A stretch of DNA of 58,794 nt from Niabella drilacis (lineage in GTDB: Bacteria; Bacteroidota; Bacteroidia; Chitinophagales; Chitinophagaceae): positions 1-58,794 of the forward strand of contig NZ_FMZO01000025.1 of assembly GCF_900101395.1 (NCBI RefSeq), in the 5' to 3' direction. Of the stretch, positions 7,728-17,300 are shown piece by piece (the stretch's first letter is position 1; each line of letters begins with the position of its first letter). A model generated the notes under the pieces. The model was not told where the DNA came from, made no database searches, and saw only the letters and a program-made list of their open reading frames with translations. The translations under genes and the position numbers were made by a program.

Positions 7728-7975
7728 ATTGTAGTTGTTTATATTGTTGTTTCCCGGGTAATAAAAGTAAGACAATATTTGAGAATAAAGCCGGCAGTGG
7801 TCAGCTTTCAGTTGTCAGTGGTCAACCACATTCAACAGTGTTCAATCATCTTAACCCTTAGCGGCCCGTGACCTGTGAGAAGAGGAACAGGGACCTGGCG
7901 CGAAGTCTGAAACAAATATTTGGGGCGTTTAGCATTCAGCAATCTGTTATTTTTGACAAATCTAAAAGTTTGACT

Positions 7976-9055
7976 ATGATCTACAGGGCTATTGGAATCA
8001 TGAGTGGCAGCTCGCTGGATGGGCTGGATATTGCATTGGTGGAGTTTCACGAAAATGGCGGTAAATGGCAATTTGAGATCCAGCAGGCGGACTGCCTGGC
8101 ATATACCCCTGAGTGGAGATCAAAGCTGGAGCAGGCTGTTACCCTGAATGCATTGGACTACCAGCTGCTGCATACTGCGTACGGACATTATATCGGCGCC
8201 CAGGTAAATGCATTTATAGACCGGTATGATCTTCATTATAAAATAGCCGTGATCGGTTCCCATGGCCATACAACATTTCATGTTCCGGAACAGCGCATGA
8301 CCGGGCAGATCGGCGATGGGGCGGCAATTGCGGCGGAAACCGGGTTGACAGTAGTTACGGATCTTCGTGCCATGGATGTGGCCCTGGGCGGGCAGGGTGC
8401 GCCCATTGTCCCCATCGGGGAGCAGCTTTTACTGCCGGGATACCGCTACTTTCTGAATATAGGAGGGATTGCCAATCTTTCGGTAAAGGATAGGGTTTAT
8501 AGGGCTTTTGATGTTTGCGCGGCAAACCGGGTATTGAACCTGTTAGCCGGAGAGCTGGGGAGGGAGTTCGATGCCAATGGAGCGCTTGCTGCCACCGGAG
8601 AGGTGAACGAAGCTTTGCTGGAGGAACTGGATGCATTGGATTTTTATCAATTGCCGGCTCCCAAGTCGCTTGCCAATGATTTTGGAACCGATAGGGTTTA
8701 CCCCATCCTGCAGCGCTATGGAGGCAGGGTAGAAGACCGGCTGCGGACCTATACAGAACATATTGTGCGGCAGGTAGCCCGGGCCCTGGAAACCGATAGC
8801 GGCTATGGCGCGGAGCAGCAGTTGCTGGTAACGGGGGGCGGGGCGCTCAATGGCTTTTTGATGAGCCGTCTGAAGCAGGTATTGAAGACTGCGGTAGTTG
8901 TTCCGGACGAAAAACTGGTATTGTATAAGGAAGCAATGATCATGGCATTGATGGCGGTGCTGCGCTGGCGTGAAGAAACCAACGTGCTGTGCTCGGTAAC
9001 CGGGGCCAGCCGCGACAGCGCGGGCGGGGCCATGTGGCTGGGAACACAGGCATAA
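7976..9055 (+). CDS. anmK: Anhydro-N-acetylmuramic acid kinase AnmK
   Basis: Phosphorylates 1,6-anhydro-MurNAc from cell-wall turnover to MurNAc-6-phosphate. The start MIYRAIGIMSGSSLDGLDIA contains the family motif GxMSGxSxDGxD (residues 7-18). Further on are SHGHTTFH, GDGAAIAAETGLTVVTDLRAMD and LVTGGGALNGFLM. Length (359) is typical. The ATG at 7976 is preferred over an upstream frame start at 7868. A TATTTTTG box (7948-7955) lies 20 bp before it and is a candidate -7 element. Confidence 0.95.
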   Translation: MIYRAIGIMSGSSLDGLDIALVEFHENGGKWQFEIQQADCLAYTPEWRSKLEQAVTLNALDYQLLHTAYGHYIGAQVNAFIDRYDLHYKIAVIGSHGHTTFHVPEQRMTGQIGDGAAIAAETGLTVVTDLRAMDVALGGQGAPIVPIGEQLLLPGYRYFLNIGGIANLSVKDRVYRAFDVCAANRVLNLLAGELGREFDANGALAATGEVNEALLEELDALDFYQLPAPKSLANDFGTDRVYPILQRYGGRVEDRLRTYTEHIVRQVARALETDSGYGAEQQLLVTGGGALNGFLMSRLKQVLKTAVVVPDEKLVLYKEAMIMALMAVLRWREETNVLCSVTGASRDSAGGAMWLGTQA

Positions 9056-9250
9056 TGGCTGAAGTTGTTATGTTCCAGGTTTAAATTTCAATGTTCCACG
9101 TTGGCTCGTTGTGCTACCCGATATTGGTCACGCTCCTGAATGTTCGGGATTCTAATTTCAAATGGCGCTGATCGCCGAATCTGAAGGCTGAAAACTGATA
9201 GCTTACGGCTGAAAGCGCAGATTCTCGATACGACCCTTTATCTTTGACAA
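9056..9250. other. Intergenic region with repeated short words
   Basis: 195 bp without a gene, containing phrases such as TTTCAATGTTCCACGTT, TAATTTCAAATGG and GGCTGAAAACTGATAGC. Similar words recur at 7795-7860, 10257-10335 and 431-450. It ends in the gatC promoter box. Confidence 0.4.
9239..9246 (+). promoter_or_regulatory. -7 promoter element 4 nt before the gatC start
   Basis: TATCTTTG is a perfect TAnnTTTG match. Only ACAA separates it from ATG 9251, so a transcript started from it would be leaderless or nearly so. Confidence 0.55.
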
Positions 9251-9541
9251 ATGGAAGTAAACGAAGCATTGATCGACAAACTGGCCCATCTTTCCAAGCT
9301 TAGCTTTTCTCCGGAAGAGAAACAGGAGTTCCGGGGAGATCTTGAAAAAATGATCGGGTTCGTGGAAAAATTGAATGAGCTTGATCTCAAAGATGTGGAT
9401 CCATTAATGCATATGAGTGAGGAAACGAACGTGCTGAGAGATGATCGCGTTGAGGGGTCTATTACCCGGGAAGAAGCATTGCTGAATGCTCCCGCCACCG
9501 ACGGTGTTTTCTTTAAAGTGCCCAAAGTGATCCGCAAATAA
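9251..9541 (+). CDS. gatC: Asp-tRNA(Asn)/Glu-tRNA(Gln) amidotransferase subunit C
   Basis: Small subunit of the GatCAB transamidosome, which converts misacylated Glu-tRNA(Gln)/Asp-tRNA(Asn). The 96 residues follow the family pattern: [21 protein letters not shown] at the start, [19 protein letters not shown] in the middle, and the C-terminal [15 protein letters not shown]. gatA and gatB are not in the window, as is common in Bacteroidota. The ABC ATPase gene follows after 1 bp, so the two are probably cotranscribed. Confidence 0.93.
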   Translation: MEVNEALIDKLAHLSKLSFSPEEKQEFRGDLEKMIGFVEKLNELDLKDVDPLMHMSEETNVLRDDRVEGSITREEALLNAPATDGVFFKVPKVIRK

Positions 9542-9542
9542 T

Positions 9543-10250
9543 GTGACCCACTCCATTATCCATATCAATGACCTGCGCAAGAGCTACTATATGGGCCAGC
9601 AGGAGCTGCCTGTTCTGAAAGGTGTTTCATTGAACATTGACAAAAACGAGTATGTAGCATTGATGGGACCATCCGGCAGCGGTAAAAGTACCTTGATGAA
9701 TATTCTTGGATGTCTGGATACGCCTACTTCCGGTATATATGTGCTGAATGGCAAAGATGTAAGTAAAATGGAAGATAACGCACTGGCGGAAGTGCGTAAT
9801 AAGGAAATAGGTTTTGTATTTCAGCAGTTCAATTTATTACCCCGGCTTACAGCGCTTGAAAATGTGGCGTTACCACTGATTTACGCAGGCATCCGGAAGG
9901 CCGAGCGGAACGAAAAAGCCATGCGGATGCTGGAGCTGGTGAGCCTCACGGACCGCTACCATCATAAACCGAATGAACTGAGCGGCGGACAGTGCCAGCG
10001 CGTGGCCATAGCCCGGGCCCTGGTCAATGACCCTTCGCTGATCCTGGCCGATGAGCCTACCGGTAACCTGGATACCAAGACTTCCTACGAGATCATGGAT
10101 ATTTTTAACCGGATACATAGCGACGGAAATACGGTGGTGCTGGTAACACATGAGGAGGATATTGCCAATCATGCACGCCGGATCGTAAGACTCCGTGATG
10201 GGGTGATTGAAAGTGATCAGCCCGTGAAGAAAGTCAGTTCGCAGGTTTAA
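9543..10250 (+). CDS. ABC transporter ATPase, MacB/LolD type
   Basis: 235-residue ATPase. Walker A is GPSGSGKST (about residues 41-49), Q-loop [18 protein letters not shown], signature [15 protein letters not shown] (C replaces the second Q), Walker [13 protein letters not shown], and the H-loop VTHEED. The GNLD after Walker B and the [11 protein letters not shown] segment mark the MacB/LolD/FtsE branch, which works with FtsX-like permeases on lipoproteins, peptides or macrolides. No permease is adjacent, so its partner is unknown. Start GTG 9543 lies 1 bp after the gatC stop. Confidence 0.9.
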   Translation: MTHSIIHINDLRKSYYMGQQELPVLKGVSLNIDKNEYVALMGPSGSGKSTLMNILGCLDTPTSGIYVLNGKDVSKMEDNALAEVRNKEIGFVFQQFNLLPRLTALENVALPLIYAGIRKAERNEKAMRMLELVSLTDRYHHKPNELSGGQCQRVAIARALVNDPSLILADEPTGNLDTKTSYEIMDIFNRIHSDGNTVVLVTHEEDIANHARRIVRLRDGVIESDQPVKKVSSQV

Positions 10251-10335
10251 AGTTTTGCGTTCAATGTCCGGACAGGCTCCTGTCTATTCCCACGGTTCCA
10301 AATTTCCTCATTATCAAATTCTCAAATTTCAAGGC

Positions 10336-10896
10336 ATGACTTTCCGTATTTATACAAAGACCGGGGATAAAGGTAAGACCGCGCTTATTGGTGGTACCAA
10401 AGTGTCAAAAGCGCATTTGCGAATTGAAGCGTATGGGAACGTAGATGAACTGAACTCCTGCATTGGGCTATGCAGGGATGTACAAACGGATCCTGCGGCG
10501 CTGGACCTCCTCCGGGAGATACAGGACCGCCTTTTTACGATAGGAGCCTTACTGGCCAGGGATCCCGGTAAGGACACTAAAATGATGCTGCCAGACCTGC
10601 ATGAGGCAGATATCCTCCTGCTGGAAAAACAAATAGATGCCATGACCGCTCTTTTACCGGAAATGAAATCGTTTATTTTGCCGGGGGGGAGTATTGCAAT
10701 TTCCTACCTGCACCTTGCAAGATGTGTTTGCCGCCGGGCAGAGCGCTCCTGCGTGCGGTTGGCGGAAGAAGAACCGGTGGATGGATTGGTGATCACCTAC
10801 CTGAACCGGCTAAGCGATTACCTGTTTGTGCTGGCCCGGTATACCGGTCATTTAACCCGTATTGCCGATATTCCCTGGAGCCCCCGCAACCCTTAG
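10336..10896 (+). CDS. Cob(I)alamin adenosyltransferase, PduO type
   Basis: Transfers the 5'-deoxyadenosyl group from ATP to cob(I)alamin, giving adenosylcobalamin. The N-terminus carries the ATP motif IYTKTGDKGKTALIGG (residues 4-19), followed by RIEAYGNVDELNSCIG; the C-terminal half has the four-helix segment ARCVCRRAERSCVRL and YLNRLSDYLFVLARY. Length (186) is usual. ATG 10336 is chosen because the preceding in-frame 27 residues are intergenic-like. It probably supplies the cofactor of the B12-dependent ribonucleotide reductase at 42308-45664. Confidence 0.93.
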   Translation: MTFRIYTKTGDKGKTALIGGTKVSKAHLRIEAYGNVDELNSCIGLCRDVQTDPAALDLLREIQDRLFTIGALLARDPGKDTKMMLPDLHEADILLLEKQIDAMTALLPEMKSFILPGGSIAISYLHLARCVCRRAERSCVRLAEEEPVDGLVITYLNRLSDYLFVLARYTGHLTRIADIPWSPRNP

Positions 10897-11149
10897 ACCG
10901 GTTTATACATACAGGAAATAACATATTGCCGGTTCCGGGCCCGCGGTAATGAAAGGCAGGGCTGCTATAGAGCCGGATACCCTGCATAAGCTCTTCCTGT
11001 TGCTTTAACAAAAATTTAAAAAAGGCAGCCTGCATCCACAGGGTTGATGCTGAGCGTCTTTTTTGCAACCTGCATTGGGCGGTCCGGGGCTTGGCATAAA
11101 TCTTGAAACAGCTACAGCACAGCAAACTTTAAACCGTAAAAAAAGAAAT

Positions 11150-11551
11150 ATGAAAACAATTTCGAAAATGATTCTGGGTATCATGATAACAGGTGTCTTT
11201 TTCCTGGGCGCCTGCTCCCGTACGAAGGACGCGATAGGTACAGACACTATAGAAAACATGGTATCTGTTGGTAACTGGAAAAGTGTGATCACTGCAGCCG
11301 GGGTGGACCTGGTTCCTGCCGGTGGCCGCGCCGAGTTCTCAAAACAGGATCACCTGATCCATTACTACGACGTAAGCGGAGATCAGATCCGGACGGATCA
11401 ATTTGCCTTTAGTAACGGAACAAAGCGAATGACCTGGAACAATGTAGCGTATGAAATAAAGGAGAACTTTGTGGCCTCCTCGAAAACGCTGACATTACTG
11501 GATCCGACTTCGAAAAAGATGGTAGTGGCATTTTACCGGGAACGGCAATAA
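11150..11551 (+). CDS. Small lipoprotein of unknown function
   Basis: 133 residues with a lipoprotein signal (lipobox FLGAC, Cys22), so probably lipid-anchored in the periplasm or outer membrane. The mature part (GNWKSVITAAGVDLVPAGGRAEF, QFAFSNGTKRMTWNNVAYEIKE) looks like a small beta-rich domain. No family is recognised. ATG 11150 begins right at the signal peptide. A strong terminator follows. Confidence 0.7.
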   Translation: MKTISKMILGIMITGVFFLGACSRTKDAIGTDTIENMVSVGNWKSVITAAGVDLVPAGGRAEFSKQDHLIHYYDVSGDQIRTDQFAFSNGTKRMTWNNVAYEIKENFVASSKTLTLLDPTSKKMVVAFYRERQ

Positions 11552-11574
11552 AATTATAACGGGGATCAACCAGG

Positions 11575-11599
11575 AACGGCTCACAGAGCCGTTTTTTTT
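11575..11599 (+). terminator. Rho-independent terminator of the lipoprotein gene
   Basis: ACGGCTC (11576-11582), loop ACA, GAGCCGT (11586-11592), then a run of T to 11599. It touches the stop codon of the convergent lolD-like gene. Confidence 0.85.
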
Positions 11600-12248
11600 A
11601 TACAATCAGGCCATCCTTCATGTGCAGGGTACGGTCGCTAAGAGTTGCCAGTTCCTCATTGTGTGTAACGATCAGGAAGGTTTGCTGAAACCGGTCGCGC
11701 AGATCAAAGAACAGGCGATGTAACTCCCTTGCATTGGTCGTATCCAGGTTGCCGGTAGGCTCGTCTGCAAAAATGATCTCCGGCTGATTGATCAGTGCCC
11801 GCGCAACGGCTACCCGTTGCTGTTCGCCACCGCTGAGCTCGTTGGGCTTATTTTCGAGCCGGTGATCAACGCCCAGTATTGCCAGCAGATCCCGGGCTTC
11901 CCGGGTAACTTCTTTTCTGCGGCGTCCGCCCAGCCAGGCAGGTATACAAACATTTTCAAGTGCAGAAAACTCCGGGAGGAGGTGGTGAAACTGGAAAACA
12001 AAACCGATATTCTTATTCCGGAAAGCCGCTAATTGTTTTCCGCTGAGCGTGCTTACCGGTATATTGTTCATGAGCACCGACCCGGTATCCGGTTTATCCA
12101 GTGTGCCCAATATATGAAGCAGCGTACTTTTGCCGCTGCCGGAGGGGCCAACAATAGAAACAACTTCTCCTTTGTTGATGTCAATATCGACACCCTTCAG
12201 CACCTGTACAGTGCCATAGGCTTTGTGTATATTTTTCCCCGAGATCAT
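11598..12248 (-). CDS. lolD: LolD-like ABC transporter ATPase
   Basis: 216-residue ATPase. Walker [11 protein letters not shown]-loop [18 protein letters not shown], signature [15 protein letters not shown], Walker [14 protein letters not shown]-loop VTHNEE. The [10 protein letters not shown] segment with [13 protein letters not shown] is the LolD pattern, pointing to energising release of outer-membrane lipoproteins from the inner membrane. The LolC/E-type permease is not next to it. It probably ends at the convergent terminator. Confidence 0.8.
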   Translation of the reverse strand: MISGKNIHKAYGTVQVLKGVDIDINKGEVVSIVGPSGSGKSTLLHILGTLDKPDTGSVLMNNIPVSTLSGKQLAAFRNKNIGFVFQFHHLLPEFSALENVCIPAWLGGRRRKEVTREARDLLAILGVDHRLENKPNELSGGEQQRVAVARALINQPEIIFADEPTGNLDTTNARELHRLFFDLRDRFQQTFLIVTHNEELATLSDRTLHMKDGLIV

Positions 12249-12299
12249 TGTGTTGATATATGACCGTAAATATAACGATTGTGCCGGTAAGGAGCGGGA

Positions 12300-12944
12300 C
12301 TAAAACGGATAATAACGCAGGCCCACGGTTCCCTCGATCCGGCTCAGGCTTTCGCGCTGCTTATCGTCCAGCTGTACGGTTTGTCCCTGGCGGGTGATAG
12401 AGGAAAGGCTGCCGCCATAGAGGCTGAATTTCAGGCCGGCAAAAAGACCGCGTACAATGCGCAGATCGCTCCCCAGCTCTACCATTGTACCAAAGGTGCC
12501 GCCTTTGATAGCAGCACTTCCCTGGTCAAAAACAGCATTGTCGCGGTAGCTCATATATCCCAGAGAAAGCCCTGTTAAAAAATGGAACTTTTCCGAGCGG
12601 CTGATCAGCCGGCTCTGATAAACCGGGCCAATGAACCGGATCTTAATATCGCTGCGCGCAAACTGACCGGTAATGAGATTGCCCGAACCGAAACTACTGA
12701 ATTCGGAGTACCGGATCCCCATGCCGGACTGGCGGCTGAAATAGTAATACAGCCCCCCATCGAGCACGGACCCCCGCGAAATATCTTTATAATAATCGCT
12801 GGAAGCGGGTTTTTTACCCAGGCGGAAGGCATAGCCTCCGGAGGCTGCTATCTGGAACTTCGGAAAGGGGTCTTCACCTTGCTGGGCATAAAGGGTTGTA
12901 AAAGTTGTTATCGCCAGCAGGCAGATGATGATCTTCTTACACAT
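12300..12944 (-). CDS. Outer-membrane beta-barrel protein
   Basis: 214 residues with a signal peptide (MCKKIIICLLAITTFTTLYA) and alternating beta-strand segments such as FQIAASGGYAFRLG, GMGIRYSEFSSFG and LSLGYMSYRDN, ending in the aromatic GTVGLRYYPF typical of porin-like barrels (terminal Phe). It resembles the OMP_b-brl type proteins of Bacteroidota; function unknown. It may be cotranscribed with the lolD-like gene 51 bp downstream. Confidence 0.75.
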   Translation of the reverse strand: MCKKIIICLLAITTFTTLYAQQGEDPFPKFQIAASGGYAFRLGKKPASSDYYKDISRGSVLDGGLYYYFSRQSGMGIRYSEFSSFGSGNLITGQFARSDIKIRFIGPVYQSRLISRSEKFHFLTGLSLGYMSYRDNAVFDQGSAAIKGGTFGTMVELGSDLRIVRGLFAGLKFSLYGGSLSSITRQGQTVQLDDKQRESLSRIEGTVGLRYYPF

Positions 12945-13041
12945 CTAGGGTATTTTTTAGCTTTGGTGATCATTAGAAAAAAGTGTTTTTCTTAAAATTT
13001 TCCGGGTAAAAATAAGTATTTTTTAAATTGTAGAATACAGT

Positions 13042-13049
13042 TACTTTTG
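13042..13049 (+). promoter_or_regulatory. Candidate -7 promoter element of the DUF2795 gene
   Basis: TACTTTTG matches TAnnTTTG, with a T-rich tract about 20 bp upstream. It would give a leader of about 60 nt that contains the short frame at 13068-13115. Confidence 0.45.
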
Positions 13050-13067
13050 CAAAAATTTGAAAATACC

Positions 13068-13115
13068 ATGAACCTTGTTTCAGGTATCCTGTTAATATCT
13101 AAAAACCGAATATAG
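13068..13115 (+). CDS. Possible 15-residue upstream open reading frame
   Basis: ATG 13068 opens MNLVSGILLISKNRI and stops with TAG 1 bp before the ATG of the DUF2795 gene. Placement between a good promoter box and the gene makes translational coupling possible. Evidence for real translation is only positional. Confidence 0.3.
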   Translation: MNLVSGILLISKNRI

Positions 13116-13116
13116 T

Positions 13117-13338
13117 ATGTTTTGGACACTTGAGTTAGCCTCTTATCTAGAAGATGCCCCTTGGCCAGCCACCAAAGACGAGCTGATCGATTTTGCGATC
13201 AGAAGCGGGGCGCCCATTGAAGTGGTTGAAAATTTACAGGAACTGGAAGATGAGGGCGATGTTTATGAAACCATCGAGGACATTTGGCCCGACTATCCAA
13301 CCCAGGAAGATTTTCTGTTTAACGAAGACGAATACTGA
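13117..13338 (+). CDS. DUF2795 family protein
   Basis: A 73-residue acidic protein (MFWTLELASYLEDAPWPATK ... NEDEY), nearly invariant in Bacteroidota from memory and resembling DUF2795. No enzyme motif; probably a small helical protein. It stands alone between its own promoter candidate and terminator, which fits a highly expressed single gene. Function unknown. Confidence 0.8.
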   Translation: MFWTLELASYLEDAPWPATKDELIDFAIRSGAPIEVVENLQELEDEGDVYETIEDIWPDYPTQEDFLFNEDEY

Positions 13339-13363
13339 CATCCTGAGAAATTAAAGATTCTGA

Positions 13364-13395
13364 AAGCTGCTCCGCAACGGGAGCGGCTTTTTTTT
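13364..13395 (+). terminator. Rho-independent terminator of the DUF2795 gene
   Basis: AAGCTGCTCC pairs with GGGAGCGGCTT (one mismatch) across loop GCAAC, followed by eight T residues. Confidence 0.85.
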
Positions 13396-13544
13396 GTCCC
13401 CCGGTGCCCACTCCCCGGCATCTCCCGTTAATGGTGTCAATTCCTGCAGCGGTTCTGAACCAGGCGTGCATGCAAGCCTCGGGAACCGCATGAGGGGGAG
13501 GGGCTTTTGAGATCGCCACCTGTGCCGGAAAAATAAGGCCAAAG

Positions 13545-14267
13545 TTAGCTGCAGCTTCCGTCCGGTGTGCAGGACGGGCCTTCTGTTATTTCCAGTGCCG
13601 GCGCCGGGTTTGCCTTTCGCCATTCTGCAAAAGCCCGGTCCAGCGTTTCTGTGAAAGCCTCCGGAGGCTGGGCGCCCGAAACGGCATATTTACGATCAAA
13701 TACAAAAAAAGGAACACCGCGTACCCCGATCTGCTGTGCTTCGTAAATATCACGGTTCACCTTGCCCGCGTATACCTCACTGGTAAGGGCTTCGTTTACA
13801 TCTTCTTCAGTAAGACCGATCTCCTTTCCCAGTTTGGTAAGGGTTTCCCGGTCGGCAATATCATGCCCTTCGGTAAAATAGGCACTAAAAAGACGCTCTT
13901 CTGCCGCATCACCCAATCCTTTTGTTTTGGCCATCTGGATCAAACGATGGGCATTAAAGGAATTGACCGTTACTACTTTCTCAAAATGATAATCGAGCCC
14001 TGCCTGTTTTGCGGATTGACTTACGTGGCCCAACAGGGATTTGACCTGCTCTTTAGGCAAGCCCTTGCGTTCGGTAAGGTATTGTTCATGATCGAGTTCT
14101 TCCTTTTCGGGAAGCGTAGGATCCAACTGAAAACTTTTCCAGGTGATCTCCACCTGTTGATTGTCTGTAAATTTCCCGAGTGCCGTTTCAAAATGCCGCT
14201 TGCCAATATAGCAAAAGGGACACATAACATCACTCCATATTTCAACCTGCATTTTATTCGTACTCAT
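13545..14267 (-). CDS. DsbA-family oxidoreductase, FrnE-like
   Basis: 240 residues, no signal peptide, so cytoplasmic. A thioredoxin-type active site CPFC lies at C16-C19 within WSDVMCPFCYIGK, followed by the helical insertion and the cis-proline region GVRGVPFFVFDRKYAVSGAQ, the pattern of FrnE proteins. The extreme C-terminus GPSCTPDGSCS adds a CX5C pair (C233, C239), recalling the second CXnC motif of Deinococcus FrnE. Likely a disulfide isomerase/oxidoreductase in oxidative-stress defence. Divergent from the large outer-membrane protein gene. Confidence 0.88.
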   Translation of the reverse strand: MSTNKMQVEIWSDVMCPFCYIGKRHFETALGKFTDNQQVEITWKSFQLDPTLPEKEELDHEQYLTERKGLPKEQVKSLLGHVSQSAKQAGLDYHFEKVVTVNSFNAHRLIQMAKTKGLGDAAEERLFSAYFTEGHDIADRETLTKLGKEIGLTEEDVNEALTSEVYAGKVNRDIYEAQQIGVRGVPFFVFDRKYAVSGAQPPEAFTETLDRAFAEWRKANPAPALEITEGPSCTPDGSCS

Positions 14268-14353
14268 AATTGCTACATTAACGTATTTGCAGCGATAAAA
14301 GTTGCGTTAATTGCCACAGAAGCGCTGAAACACTGAAAGTAGACATTTTATGT

Positions 14354-17300
14354 ATGCCTAAAAAGCCGATTTTTGCTGAATTAAAACAACCGGGATTGCA
14401 TCTGTTGAGAAGCATAACATTTTTTTTTCTTTTTCTTTGTATGGCTGCCGGAATATACGGGCAGGAAGGGGCTGCTTCCCGGCCGTTATCGAACCTGAGG
14501 ACCCGGCTGGTCCCCGTGCTTGAAGACCCGGTACAGCTCGACAGTTTGAGTATCATCCCGCAGAGTTTCAGGATGGAAGGCATAGACAGCAGCGCTTACC
14601 GCCTGGACTATGTGAACGCCTTGTTATACTGGTTACATAAGCCCGCAGCCACGCATGTAAAGGTATACTATCGCGTATTTAGCCGGAAGCTGAACCCGGT
14701 AGTACAGCGGATGAATTTTGACAGCCTGCTCCGGAACTCAGCGCCTATTGCGCCGCCCGTTGCCGAAAGCCGTGGCCGCAGCGCGCTGTTTAATTTTGGG
14801 AATATCAATGCACAGGGCAGTTTTGGCCGGCAAATGGGGTTCGGCAATAATCAAAGCCTGGTATTAAATTCCAATCTGAATGTGCAACTGAGCGGGATGC
14901 TGGCAGACAGTATCGAATTGCAGGCCGCCATCACGGATAACAATATTCCCATACAACCAGATGGGAATACGCAGCAATTGAATGAATTTGATGAGGTGTA
15001 TATCCGGTTTAAGAAGAAGCGCTGGCAGCTGAATATCGGGGATATGGATCTGAGAGAGAACCGCAGCTATTTTCTTAACTTTTACAAACGCCTGCAGGGT
15101 GTATCGTTTCAAACGGCCAGTGATCCTTTAAAGAAAACGACTTCCAATACTTTGGTAAGCGGTTCTGTAGCCAAAGGAAAGTTTACCCGCAATGTGTTTC
15201 AGGGATTGGAGGGTAACCAGGGGCCGTACAAATTACAGGGCGCCAATAACGAGCTGTTTTTTATAGTGCTGGCCAATACGGAGCGTGTTTTTATCGATGG
15301 TGAACTCCTGCAGCGGGGGGAAGACCAGGATTATGTGATCAACTATAATACTGCGGAAGTAAGCTTTACCCCGCGCCGGATGATCACCAAGGACAGCCGT
15401 ATCCAGGTTGAGTTTGAATATGCAGACCGGAACTTCCTGAATACAAACGTATATGGGATGCAGGAGCTTAATTTTAATAATAAGCTGAAGCTGCGGGTGG
15501 GCTTTTTTAATAACAGTGATGCTAAAAATTCTTCTATTAACCAGGTATTGGACAACCGGCAGAAGCAGTTTTTATCGCAGATCGGCGACAGTATCCAGAA
15601 TGCCCTGTATCCCTCGGCCGTGTCCGATACATTTGCTGCGGGAAAAGTGCTGTACGCGCGGGACTATATTATGCAGGATACGTTGATCGTTGATTCTTTT
15701 TACCGGTATACAACCAATCGTGATTCTGCCCGGTACAATGTGTCTTTTACAGACGTAGGTTTTGGGCGGGGGGATTATGTTGTGGATAACACGAACGCCA
15801 ATGGAAAAGTGTTCCGGTATATGCCGCCGGAAAATGGCCGGAAGCAGGGGAACTATGCCCCGGTGATAGCCCTGGTTACGCCTAAAAAACAGCAGGTGCT
15901 TACATTGGGGATTGATTATGCGCTTACCAAACGGACAATGCTGAAGACCGAGGTTGCCGCCAGCACTTACGATGTAAATACATTTTCCAGGCTTGATAAC
16001 GGCGATGATAAGGGATTTGCCGCAAAGGTTAACCTCACTAATACAGCCCCGCTTAATGAAAAAAATAAGCTGCAGCTGGTATCCTCACTCGATTATGAGG
16101 TGGTACAGGCCCGGTTTCAGCCGGTAGAGCGCCTGCGAGGCGTGGAGTTTACAAGAGACTGGGGGCTGCCGCTGGTTACCGGCCGTGTAGATGAGCACAT
16201 CATCCGGGCCGCTACAGGGCTGGAGAATGAAAAGGGCAACCGGCTGCAATATCATTTTACCAACTATAACCGCAGCGATCATTATACCGGTTTTCAACAC
16301 GCAGTAACCCAGTTTACCCAATGGCGGAACTGGACGTTTAACAATGATGTTACGGCTACCCGCTACAGCGGCGACCAGGATAAAGGCTATTTTCTGCGCC
16401 CTGTAATTGACATCAGTAAAAAGATCCCCGCGCTGGATAACTGGAGCGTTGGCGCACGTTATGCACTGGAGCGGAATGACAGCCGCAACAAGGCCGCGGA
16501 TACACTGAATGCCACTGCATTTTCGTTTGATACCTATACCTTCTTTATCAAATCGGATGAGGCAAAACAAAACCGGTATGGGATCAGTTTCTATACCAGG
16601 GAGGACCAGTATCCCTTATACAGGGATCTTGTAAAAGGCGACCGCAGTTATAATCTGAATTTTAAAACCGAATTGTTGGCCGGCAAAAACCGCCAGCTAT
16701 ACTTCAATACAACATTGCGCAAATTAAAAGTGCTCAATAGCGCTGTAAGCCGGCAGCAGGAGGAAAATACCCTGCTGTCCAGGGTTGAGTATAATATGAC
16801 CGAGTTCAGGGGATTTCTTACCGGTAATGTATTGTACGAGGCTGGCTCGGGCCAGGAGCAGAAAAGGGAGTATGCTTACCTTGAAGTGCCGGCTGGTACG
16901 GGTCAGTATACCTGGATCGATCTGAACCAGGACAGCATCCAGCAACTGAATGAATTTGAACTGGCTGCTTTTTCGGACCAGGCCCGGTTCATCAGGATCA
17001 ATACACCAACCAACCAGTATATAAAAGCGAACTACAATACGCTGAACTATAGCCTGGGACTGAACCCCAAGTTGCTTTGGAATGAAAAAACAGCAGGGGG
17101 GGCTCAGCGTTTTTTATCCCGGTTTAACTGGACCAGCACCCTGCAGGTATCGCGGAAGGCGCAGGCTGCAGGCTTTATTGAGCTGAATCCTTTCCGGTAT
17201 GCGTTAAATGACACCAGCCTTATTGCTATGAGCTCCGTACTGGTCAATACACTTTCGTTTAACCGGCTCAGTACGGTTTGGGGACTGGATATCAGCAACC

